NCBI GenBank assembly: GCA_025769875.1
Contig: JAGFNK010000048.1
Location: 62,001 to 126,000, forward strand
DNA length: 64,000 nt
Source: Russula earlei
Lineage: Eukaryota > Basidiomycota > Agaricomycetes > Russulales > Russulaceae
Direction: 5' to 3'
The notes beneath the pieces are model-generated. The model had not been told where the DNA came from. It saw only the letters and a program-made list of their open reading frames with translations, and ran no database searches. Both the position numbers and the translations under genes were made by a program. Positions 35,243-45,232 of the stretch are shown here, in pieces (the first letter of the stretch is position 1; each line of letters begins with the position of its first letter).

Positions 35243-36422
35243 CGTTTAGAGTGGCTCGTGTCACCGCAGACGTTACGATTTACGAAACTACTAGATGATG
35301 TCTTTTCACTTCCCCATGTGTAAGGTCGGTTATGTCCGAGGTAGGGGAAGTCTCAGTGAGGCCAATGCTTGCTTCTCTTAGGCCCCATACAGCAATGAAA
35401 TTTGGACACAAAATTTGAACTTTAGGTTTTCTGGAGTCAGTAAACAGTAGTGGCGTTGGGCGGGACCGTTCGGCCTTCGTGTGCGTCGGTTTGTCGGGAG
35501 AACGCGCGCGCGAAGGTGATCACAGTCGCGTGGCGTGTGTTGGCAGGATGATGGAGGCGGCGAGGGAGTGGTGTTGGCGGGGCCGTTCAGCCTTCGTGTG
35601 GTGTCGATTTGTCGGGAATGCATCCCCGTCGCGATCGCAAGGGCGCGATGTCTGTTGCTGGCAGGATGGCGGAGGTGCGAGGGAGCAGGATGTGGCGGGT
35701 GGGCATCGTTGCAGCAGTGGAAGTGCGCAGCGCGACGTTGACCTCTGTTGTGCTACAATTTCAATTTCGAGTATGACAACTTCTGTTATCAAGTAATTTA
35801 TTCTTATCATTAAATAATTATATTGATGTTCTGAATTGTCAAGTCACATTTCAAAGACTCATGTCCATTACTTTCATGGACATTTCTGGTAAGATGGTGA
35901 TCAATTGGTGAGTTCCCGATCACCCACAGTACTATGGATAAATAAATATGTAGGCACGTGCCACCTGGAGTCGTGAGAATTATGCTTAGTCATGATGTGT
36001 GCTCCACGCACGCCGGTTACTATTGTCGTTGTGGCTACCTTGCCACATCTTCCTTTCAAAGCACCACTTGTCACGAAATGCCACCCCCGCAATATTTGTG
36101 GCTCACCTTGGCCAGTTTTAATTTCCCAACTTGTGTCATGAATGACCGTTGACTCCTTCCACGAGCATGGTGAGTTTGGCGTTGCATAGCTCAGTCAGTG
36201 GTTTTCAACATGCTGATATTAGTTCTCAATGTAGTACCCATTGCTGTATTTGAAAGCTTGTTTGTATTGGGTCTGCATCCACGTTGGAAAGCCAATGGCA
36301 TGGAATACCGTCCCTCCTGAGCTCGCCGTTTCTGCATTGGGTCGGCCTTCCTGGACAGAACGGATTCCGAATGTTTACGCATCAGGGCTCACAAGATTGG
36401 AAGCTGAGCCCCTGGTCACTGG
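35243..36422. repeat. Repeat-rich spacer with a ~120-bp tandem duplication
   Basis: Two copies of a GC-rich unit lie at about 35452-35570 and 35571-35692. Both contain GGACCGTTC/GGGCCGTTC, CCTTCGTGTG, TTTGTCGGGA and GGCAGGATG. The segment 35784-35840 matches 4741-4797. No gene is supported in the interval. Confidence 0.6.
35784..35840 (+). repeat. Dispersed ~57-nt repeat, copy 2
   Basis: This copy has the same orientation as 4741-4797 and the same core TAATTTATTCTTATCATTA, with a few substitutions and no shared flanks. Confidence 0.55.
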
Positions 36423-36815
36423 TTGGCGTACGCTTGTCTGCATCCAAACTGGCTGTGTCTGACGCGTCGCGTCCATATCGCAGAAGAGTCTCTATGTGCC
36501 AAAAAACGCATCACTCCCCATCGCGCAGCGATGCTCCGCCTGTTATTCTTCTCCATGCGCAAGGCGAGGGCGCACCAATTGGCGGGCAGGGCCCTCCTCA
36601 CCTTTCGTCCTACGGAGGCATTGGTCAAGCAGGCAGCGGATCGATTCAGGGATTACTTGACTGCGCTGCCCTGCGTTCCTGATGCGAGACAGGAGCGAGT
36701 TGATAAAATCAGGAAGCTCGGCCGCATCTTGTGGGCAAATGTTGGAACCCTAGACATCATCTGGCTGGATTTTCTCAGGGCACAGTGTGTTATCGACCGT
36801 GATGATTTAGACTAG
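36423..36815 (+). CDS. Hypothetical small ORF
   Basis: This is an open frame of 130 codons. The part from about codon 36 onward looks protein-like: basic and helical (MRKARAHQLAGRALLTF, VKQAADRFRDYLTAL, RQERVDKIRKLGRILWANV) and ending DRDDLD. I recognise no family. The C-terminal pattern KIRKLGRILWAN...WLDFLRAQ faintly recalls RRFVKAIWAEN...IAIWCRIAN in the next gene, so they may be distant relatives. The start is uncertain; an upstream exon is possible. It could be non-coding. Confidence 0.35.
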   Translation: MAYACLHPNWLCLTRRVHIAEESLCAKKRITPHRAAMLRLLFFSMRKARAHQLAGRALLTFRPTEALVKQAADRFRDYLTALPCVPDARQERVDKIRKLGRILWANVGTLDIIWLDFLRAQCVIDRDDLD

Positions 36816-37230
36816 AGGTGGAATAACCATACGGTCTGTGCACGTCCAATCATTAGCTGTGTTTTTGAGTCTTGAGTGTGGCTTCCGGATGAATCTAGCC
36901 GGGAACACGGTTCCTGTGGTGCGTATTGACCACCATACATGATTCATTCACAAGGCCAAAGCATGGCTCGCACTCCAGTTGATGTTCGAGGGTGATTACT
37001 GCGAAGCTGCCTATTGATTTGCTAGCTTTGTTGCTAGCGGACCTTTCACTACTGTATATCCTGGTCTCTAGCTCCTTCAAGTTGATTAACGCACACAGTA
37101 CGATTACTCTTTTGTGGCTCAGGTTATTAATGTTAATGTTGACCCGCGGCCACATTTGAAGCTAGTTACACACCCCGTTTTGAAGAAAGGTCACCTTGTC
37201 CACAACAAGTTGAACCTTTTTCTGTGAATC

Positions 37231-37260
37231 AATTGGTGGGCCCATCAGTATATATATAAC
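37231..37260 (+). promoter_or_regulatory. Core promoter of the 37355 gene
   Basis: A TATA box (TATATATATAAC, about 37249-37260) lies about 95 bp upstream of the start codon at 37355. An inverted CCAAT element (AATTGGT) lies about 20 bp further upstream. Position and order suit a basidiomycete promoter. Confidence 0.5.
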
Positions 37261-37354
37261 CGCCTTCGCATGCCCACAGCCCTGTCCGGACATTAGTCAT
37301 CACTTCCAGGGCTTTTGGCATACCCTTCGCTAATTTTCTCGCCTCACATCATTC

Positions 37355-37905
37355 ATGGCCGGCCCCGTGAATTCAAGGGCGCACCGCTCGACCAACAAGG
37401 TCCCGCTCACAAACGAAAACCTGATCATGATCGAGCGGGAGTGCGGCCTATCGGCGGAATGTTTTGGCCTCCTCAAGCGTTTCTGTAGTAGGCACACCTG
37501 ATCGCTCTCCCTTGCGGGCCCCTTGTACTGATTTCGCCGGCACATCGCTGCTGGACGCGCGCAGAGGGCCAGCGAATTTCGATCGTCAAAGCGTCCGCCA
37601 AGCTCGAACGCATTCAGGCGGAGCTGCGCCAAGTCCTTGACCTCAAGGAAAGACGCTTCCGCGCGTACGAGCGAGAGTCGCTCGAATCGAGGAGGTTCGT
37701 CAAGGCAATCTGGGCGGAGAATCCGGATTCGGAACACAGCCTCGACGACCCAATCGCGATCTGGTGCAGAATAGCCAACTCTGGGGAGAATAGGCTGCTG
37801 AGGCAGACTTTGAAGGATCACTGTGCCGTCCTTAAAAAGATCGTGGATACTTTATACGAAGAGATTTCGGCGACATCTAGAAAGTCATCCCGCGGAAGCG
37901 CTTAG
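37355..37905 (+). CDS. Hypothetical helical protein, 157 aa
   Basis: The model is 37355..37487, 37565..37905. The 77-nt intron (GTAGGC...GCGCAG, branch CTGAT) removes two stops and joins LLKRFC to a long charged helical region (SAKLERIQAELRQVLDLKER, RRFVKAIWAEN, LRQTLKDHCAVLKKIVDTLY). The protein is polar throughout, with no signal peptide or membrane segment, and probably forms a coiled coil. I do not recognise a family. A TATA box is well placed upstream, and Rrp6 starts 225 bp downstream on the same strand. Confidence 0.55.
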
Positions 37906-38129
37906 AGCTGATGGACAACCTGGGTGTATGAGATGCTGGCACTGCTGCACTCGTGGTGGTCATTTCTATTAGTTTATGTAATACAGTTTAAACGACGTGT
38001 AGCACGTGATCGTGAGTACCTAATACTATATTTGCATGTCACATTTCTGGTGTTCGCAGCTGCAGCTGACAACCACGCGCAGCTCGAGCTTTCGACGGCG
38101 AGTGCAAGACGCAGGCCATCGGACAACCT

Positions 38130-40990
38130 ATGGGTTCTTCCCAGACTCCTTTGACAAAGTCAGAATTTGATGCATACTACTCTCAACTCCAAGAGTCAGC
38201 TCTCAAGGCGACTAAACATGCGGCGGGACTCCCCGCAGATCTGGGATTTCATCGGTCTGTGGATTCGGACCTGGCAAGGACACTGGAAATTTGCTCGAAC
38301 AGAGTCGTAGCCATCACGAATTCTCTTCTTGGGCTGGCGTCGACAATTGAGAGTTCTAAGAGCTCCAAAGGAAAGGGCAAGGCTCGTATGCAGGACGAGG
38401 ATGACTTCCTCGACCGTTTCGGAACGTTGATCGTTGAACCGATGGACCAACTGTTCGAGTGCGCGGTGCGTAGTGTATCACCTCTTTTTCTCTTGCTCTC
38501 ATCCAAGTCAGGATATTGCATTGGACCGATTTTCTGGCAGGATAAAAGAGCCTGCCATCCTAATTAATCCCCCAAAGCCAAAGAAGGTGTCTTCCTCAGG
38601 CCGCCAGCTGCCGGTCATACAACATCTACCACATCTTCCAAAACCGCAACTCAAGTTCAAGCGAAAGGTCGATAATACGAATGGCGTTCCATGGTTTCTT
38701 GCCTTACGACATAAGTTCAACGCACAAGTACCATTAGGGTATAATTTCCGATCCGTGAGCGATGGGAAGGATTCAGACGGTGTCCTGTGCGTTACTCATC
38801 ATGATTTCGAGACGGTTTTTAATGCGTGTAATGCGTGGGCAAACTTATAGGTCTCTGCATCCCTATCGCTACGAAGTCAACAATCTGGCTTATCCTGCAC
38901 ATATGTTCCAAACCCAACCCCCTATCCCTTATAAGGCTCTAGAGGAGACCCCCTTCACCTGGGTCTCAACACGTACCCAGCTTGCAGAGCTCGTAGACAA
39001 GCTCCGCAGGGTCAGGGAAATCGCGGTCGATCTTGAATACCATAGTTATCGCACATATCGCGGCTTCGTATGTTTAATGCAAATTAGCACGCGCGAGGAG
39101 GACTGGATTGTGGATCCATTTGAGCTACGCGACGAGCTTGAAGATCTAAATGAAATTTTTACTAACCCGAATATCGTTAAGGTTAGTCGTATTCTTGTGC
39201 CTGCGTAATACTTGTTGATATGTGCTAGGTTCTCCATGGCGCAGACAGCGATGTCGTTTGGCTCCAACAAGATTTCAATCTGTATTTGGTAAACATGTTC
39301 GACACATTCCATGCTTCCAAAGTTCTCGATTTTCCCCGGCATGGGCTTGGAACGCTACTCGAAATGTACTGTGACTTTTCTCCAGACAAACGATATCAAC
39401 TTGCAGATTGGCGAATTAGGTCCGCTATTCTACCAGATCAAGTCCTCCACTGTCCTGACGCGATTATACAGACCATTGCCAGATGAGATGCTCAAATATG
39501 CCCGTGCCGATACTCATTTCCTTCTCAATGTGTATGACAATCTACGAAATGCTCTCCTCGACCGTGCTGTTTCGCATTCTGCGTCTCCTACTAGTCGTGC
39601 GGGTTCTCCTACAGCACCAGACACATTCGTGCGAGAGGTCCTATCCCGATCCGCAGAGACTTCCCTTCGCGTGTACACCCCTGAACCCTACGACGCAGAA
39701 GGAGGAACAGGGTTGAACGGATGGGACACACTTGCACGCCGGTGGAACAAGCCGACGCTCGGCATGGACGGCGTACCAAGCTTGCAACGCGAGGTTTTTC
39801 GTGCTGTCCATGTGTGGCGAGACCGTGTCGCTCGCGAGGAGGATGAAAGTACTGGGCAAGTCCCTTACTTACTCTCGAAGTTTGTGCTAAGACTGATATG
39901 CGGTGCAGATATGTGCTCTCGAATCGCTTTGTGCTCAAGTTGGTTGAGCAACCACCAGCGGATATGGCAGCGCTTACGCATGCGTTCTCCTCTATGCCAC
40001 CCGTCGTGAGGAGACGTGCTAAAGAACTGCTTGACGTAATCCGTGATGCTGTGAAGAAAGGGCTCAGCGCTGCAGTTGAGGAGCCGGTTGACCCCCCTCT
40101 TGCAACATCTTCAGAAGCCACTATTAGATCAGACAAGATGGACATCGATACTTCATCAGCACCTACACTCCCAACCTCTCGATTGAATTCACTGTGGTCT
40201 TGTAACAAAGCTCTTCCCACAGTAGCAACCTCCTCGCTGTTTGGTACCACCATCGCACCGCCCCGTGCTCAGTCATTATACTCGACTTCGCAGAGCTCAC
40301 TTTTTGGCTCTAGACCTCCCCCTGCAGTCCCAAAGGACAATGTTCTCAGTCGCTTCCGAGACGTCGTAAGCAAGATCCACAGCACCCTGGTGGTCGCGCC
40401 CACTGTACCCGCAGTACGAGCATTACGCTGCATTCCATTTCGTATTTTCTTATCATTGCACCAGGTTCCTGTCTTGGCAATCTCCGCCGAAGTCATTGCT
40501 ATTTCTACCTCAGACAATCCTACGGACGGTGCAATAACAGAGATTCCTTTTGTTCCGGCACCGCTCAGGCAGGCAGTCAAGACTGAAGTCGTCGATGATG
40601 CGATCGTCGTCGTGGGACAACGCCGAACGAAACGCAAACGTACCAAGAAGGCTGAAATAGACGTGGACGGCAGCGCAGATATTCCATCAACGCCAGCGAC
40701 AATCGCCAAATCAGAACCAGAGGAGATAGCGCCATTCGACTTTGCGAGCGCGCCTAACATCCTTGATGACAGCCCAAGCGAGCACAGCGAGCAGGAGGGC
40801 AGAAGACGCGGCACAAGACTGCGGTCAAGGAAAGGCTTGGGTGGGTTTCCTCTCCGCATGTTACTCGCTGATGACAAGCTGTTTTGGTCACGTATTAGTC
40901 GCTGCGTCAGAACGGGGGAGTTTCCCGGCTACGCCCAAAGACCGAAGGGAGGTTAGAAGTGGGAATATGACACACACATTTCGTCCATGA
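38130..40990 (+). CDS. RRP6: Rrp6-type exosome 3'-5' exonuclease
   Basis: The model is 38130..38465, 38512..38786, 38851..39181, 39229..39419, 39472..39855, 39909..40413, 40465..40840, 40899..40990 (829 aa), all phases consistent. Residues about 1-110 are the N-terminal Rrp47-binding domain. The DEDD-Y exonuclease follows: VDLEYHSYR (Exo I), [14 protein letters not shown] (Exo II), [20 protein letters not shown] (Exo III with Tyr and Asp). The HRDC domain comes next ([20 protein letters not shown] ... [11 protein letters not shown]) and a basic tail ends in [16 protein letters not shown]. It is the nuclear exosome nuclease that trims and degrades rRNA, snoRNA and unstable transcripts. Intron 5 (39856-39908) is GC-AG with donor GCAAGT. 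Intron 6 (51 nt) is in frame and could be retained. Confidence 0.93.
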
Positions 40991-41448
40991 CAGCCGGGTA
41001 ATGTTTGTTGGTCGTCCCATTTAAAAAACGAATATGGCTTCGACTGCGGGTGGCGTATATACCATCCGTCTGAAGAAGCTTGCTCTCAATCAATTATTAG
41101 ACTTCATACCTCGCGCCATCCTTCCTCAGCGCTTGAGGTTAAAGAGGTTAAGCTTAAGTGCTTGTAATCGCTCCATATCTCTCTAAGATCTGAGTTACCT
41201 AAAGTGGCTCGTAATTCGGGTCCGAAGTGAAACTCCTCACATCGAGGGATTTGTACATTCGCGACCAGAGGGATGTCATATCCCAAGGAGCACTTGTCCT
41301 TGTCGAGAGATTATTCCACCCAGTGTGAGGCGATCTCTTCCTTTGACGATAATAACAACTTGATTAGAGACAGCTCCGCAACCCACATCCCGGTGTACTT
41401 GCGCTCAAAGCGTCCGAGTCCGAGTCGTCGATCGTCGTCCTGAGCACT

Positions 41449-42745
41449 ATGAGCTCTCACAGCCCCGCTTCCATACCCAGCCCCGAGGCATGGGATTCTG
41501 ACTCCCAGGAGGAGAACGCCAGTGGATTCGGGTACCCTCTCAGGAGGATGGTGCCCATAGAGAGCGTGCAACTCGGTGTCGAAGAGCTACTCCCACGCGG
41601 CCTGCACCAAGTCCTTTACAAGATGCCTGGTTCTCAAACGTCGTCCACCTCATCGCACGCGTTCTTCGTGTGAGCAGCATCCAACTCCACGCTTCGTACC
41701 GTGAACTCATGCGACTAGTGATTTCGAGACATTGGTCGACGAATATCTCTCCCGCTACAAAGCCGCCGACGCGGACACCGGCAGTGGGGACTTGGTGCGC
41801 CACCATAACCAGCGCTACGGCCACGTATCGACAACTGACCTCTCAACGCCTCCCATACACTCATGCATACGCAGGTTTTTGTCGAAGCGGAGGACTCTGG
41901 CGCGCACTCGGGAAGGTCCACCTCCCTGATTCTGCGGCGCGTAGAGCGCCACGGCGCAGGAGTTTGCGATCTTGCGGGCCCTCAACCTCGACGATATACG
42001 CGATGACCCCTGGAACCCTGCGCCAAATTTACTCTACACGGCCGAACGCGGAGACCACGTCGTGCTCTGCTTCGAGCGTCTCTTTGGCTGCGACGACCCG
42101 CCGCTGCAAACGGTCGCGAACGTGATCGACTACATCCGGCAGGCGCTCGAGGTGAGTCCGAGTCCACGCTTACAAGTCCCCGGTCCCGGTCTCGGTCCCG
42201 GTCCCGCCCGCCTCTGTGGTCCCCGCCGAGCGGTGCTGACCGACGTTTCCAGGGCCTGTGCTTCCTTCACGAGCACAAGATCGTGCATCGCGCGTATGGC
42301 GACCCGAACGGCGTGATGATGGACATCGGTCGTTCGACCACGGCCGACTTCGATCGCATGCGGTTCCCCGTGAGATATTATCGTGTCAACTTTGCGCAGG
42401 CGCAACAGCTTTCGCATGACGCGGATCCGCGGAGCGCGAGCTTCTGCCGTGACGTGTCGGATTGTGGGTCGATGTTCCAGCTGCTCGTCGAAGAGGTGCG
42501 CTTTGTTTTGTTTAATTCTCTCTCGTGCGCCGATAAATGAACCAAAAAAAAAAAAAAAAAAAAACCCACTCGGACCGGGGCAGGCACCGAAGATTGGGGC
42601 GAAGCTCCGCTCGCTGGTTGTAGCCATGACAGGCGGCGAATATGGCGCAGAAGACGCTCTAAGGTTGTTCGAAGCTTTGTGCAAAGGGATCGATGCGTCG
42701 ACTCATGACGCGCCGCTACAACCGCTCGCGAGGAGCGAAACGTAA
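41449..42745 (+). CDS. Fungal protein-kinase-like protein, probable pseudokinase
   Basis: The model is 41449..41669, 41719..41824, 41875..42151, 42253..42495, 42584..42745. The C-lobe resembles fungal kinase-like proteins: hinge region HVVLCFERLFG, then ALE/GLCFLHEHKIVHRAYGDPN across an intron, and a tail (LLVEEAPKIGAKLRSLVVAM). The catalytic HRD is HRA, while the Asn five residues on is kept; the metal-binding DFG is replaced by NFA in YYRVNFAQA; the beta-3 Lys position reads LILRR. All three catalytic positions are therefore changed. Exon 3 contains one base too many near 41960 (between ERHGA and EFAILRAL), so the frame is broken as written. The last intron holds a run of 21 A. It may be a scaffold protein or a decaying kinase. 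Confidence 0.6.
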
Positions 42746-44430
42746 TAAGGGCTCGTCTTTGTCTCGCAGTCTCTGTCTTACTACCGGTGTATTTGACGTC
42801 TTGTTGTTATCTTTGTTCACTCGCGCTTGTTCGTACACGGGCTAAAACCCATCGCATTTTCATCGTGACCGACTTCATGTTACCCTCATCTTGACTTGAC
42901 CAATATATTGTTGACATTGTCCAACGCGCGTGGCGGCATTCGGCGAGGCTGTGTGAAGGGGGGATTTGCATTTCTGCATGCCATCCCAGCGTCCTACGAT
43001 GTTATGGGTGGGCTCCGCCCGACATGCCACACCAACAAACCCAGCTCAGGTTCCGCACGGAGACGCAGACGTCCCCAACCCAAAGACGGTTGTGGTCGCG
43101 CTGCAAGACTAGAGGACCAGCTCCCTGTCCCTGGCGTGCCTGACTGGTGAATGCGGTTGAATGTGGCGGCAGTGGCGCCATTTTCTTTTGATTTCGGAGA
43201 GGCCTTAATCCCTTCGTGATCATGGCACAACGAAGGACTGGGATAAATCGGAGTGGGAGGGATAAATCCGGTATACATGATGATCACGTGACATTCGCTT
43301 TGGCCGGGCGTGGTTCATATTCGTCGTGCCTTGCACGCAGCAACTCCAAGATGGCAGCCCTTGTCCTTGGTGCCTCACACGCTAGTGGGACGGCGCCAGA
43401 AGGCAGAGTCACTCCCCGAAAATCAGAAGCACCCCTTTTCAAGTTTCGTAGCCACGATTTTTTTTTAATCCGCCCGGCTGCATGGTGGTCATTCCGCAGT
43501 TTCAAAGCCAAAGACTCCGAGTCGACCTGCTGCGCTCGATAACGAATACGACGGCTCCAAGGATGAACGATGACGGCATGTGGAAAAGGATGTCTCAGCT
43601 CAGTCGTTGTGGAGGCAGATCCAAATGAATGGTTAGCTGATCGCTCGTCCCTGCTGGGCGATGCATGAAGTAGGCGCTTTTGCACAGGGCGCCCGTCAAG
43701 CGCCCACCCTCGCGTGCAAGTCATGAAGGCGCCCGTGAGTCCAAGCGCCGAGCAATGCACCAACCACAACGGCCATGGGGCGAACAGCCGCGTCGAGACG
43801 TCTGGCGGGGTCACGAGTCCCCCGTAAATGCTTCCCTCGGCGGACCATACGACCTGCCCCAAGATTCCAGAGAGCTTTTGCGTGGTCGATCACAGAAAAA
43901 CGGACGGTGCTTGTCCAGGACAGATGCACGCCGACGCAACCACTCCGCGAGGAGCCTGGCAAGCGTTCTTCCCAGGAACGCGAGCGCCTATTTGAGACAA
44001 CGCATTGCATTGGCATCTTCCGTGGCTGTAATTACGGTCGCTGGGCCCTTCCAGAGTGCAGCTGTGGACGATGATTTCGCTGCTGCTGCTGCTGCTGCTG
44101 CTACTACTACTTGGGCTTGTGGATGACCCGTCGCGAAAGAGACGTAGGGCAGCTGCGCGCGGTGCCTCCCCTCGCAGCGCATTCAGAATCGTGGCGAACG
44201 GTCACCACGGGCACAAGCGTCGCTCTGTGGCTCACCTTGGAGCGACGCCGCCCTCAATCCCGAGGACCGATCGGTCTGTCTGAGGCTTGTCTCACTCTCG
44301 CATTGGCTGGTCGATGTGGATAGACAGAGCCGATCGACGCGAGCAGGCTATGCCAAGGGAAGAGGATAAAGTCGTGGATGGAGGCCGCCGTCTTCCACCA
44401 TCGTATTCAACCTTCACTCGTACACAGACA
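42746..44430. other. Intergenic, no credible gene
   Basis: A minus-strand open frame at 43284-43862 and others have Arg/Ser/Ala-rich translations without domains. A CTG/CTA microsatellite (about 44080-44110) creates a Leu run. Nothing here is supported as a gene. Confidence 0.45.
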
Positions 44431-44456
44431 ATGTCGAGCAATCAGCAGCAACAGTG

Positions 44457-44543
<87 letters not shown>

Positions 44544-45232
44544 GACCAGATCCGTGCAGACAGGTCAAAGGTGGGTGCTGCGATTGCCCTCATTGCATTG
44601 AAAGTGGGAGGCTACAACCCCTGGAGTGACAGTCGTTCTCAGCCCACGGGTGATGCACTCTGGAATGCAATGAATAACCCCGTGGGTAACCAGAGGGCAC
44701 GGCCAATAGACCCCACCCTCGTGATGCAAGCCGTCGGGCCGATACAAGGAGTCGCGCCTGTTGGGGCTGCTATAGCCCACCACCAGCAGAGTGTGCAAGG
44801 TGGGCACCGAAGCGACCCGCTGCATCACCACTGACGTCCTCCAGGGACCGGAGGGCAACCCATGGCGTCTCAGTGGCAAGGAGGCAATCCCGCAGCCTAC
44901 CAGACCCAGACCCAACCCCAGATGAATCCGATGCAGCCACAGCAGCAGCCTACCGATCCCCAGCGCATTAGATTCCGCACACCCATGACCGCAAGGAACC
45001 AACAGAATCAAGGAAGAGACACATCCACTGGGGGGTATGGTACCCCATCCTTGTACGGGACGACGGGCGACGGGACGGTGGTAAGTCTGTCAGGAAATGC
45101 CAAAGTATAATTCATGCTGATAAAGTTACCTAGTCATCGGGCATGTTCCGCGTCAATCCGTTTCAGAACCAGCAGACAGGAGGCGGGCAGCCCTACAATG
45201 ACCCGAGCAAGCCTCCTCAACGCCGTGGATGA
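44431..45232 (+). CDS. Glutamine-rich protein of unknown function
   Basis: The model is 44431..44563, 44605..44799, 44845..45080, 45134..45232 (220 aa), phases consistent. Introns are 41, 45 and 53 nt; intron 2 has a textbook branch (CACTGACG). Residues about 5-38 are an almost pure polyglutamine run encoded by CAG/CAA. The rest is rich in Gln, Gly, Pro and Asn (GGYNPWSDSRSQPTGDALW, QTQTQPQMNPMQPQQQP, TPSLYGTTGDGTV) and ends NPFQNQQTGG...PPQRRG. No domain is recognised. Such low-complexity proteins often act in RNA or transcription condensates, but that is only analogy. The 41-nt first intron is short and should be checked. Confidence 0.6.
44447..44545 (+). repeat. CAG/CAA repeat (polyglutamine tract)
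   Basis: This is a nearly uninterrupted run of CAG and CAA codons inside the first exon of the Q-rich gene. Length is likely to vary between strains. Confidence 0.9.

Noticed and set aside
43284..43862. 192-codon minus-strand frame
   Set aside because: No domain, no conserved pattern, and competing frames on both strands across the same bases.
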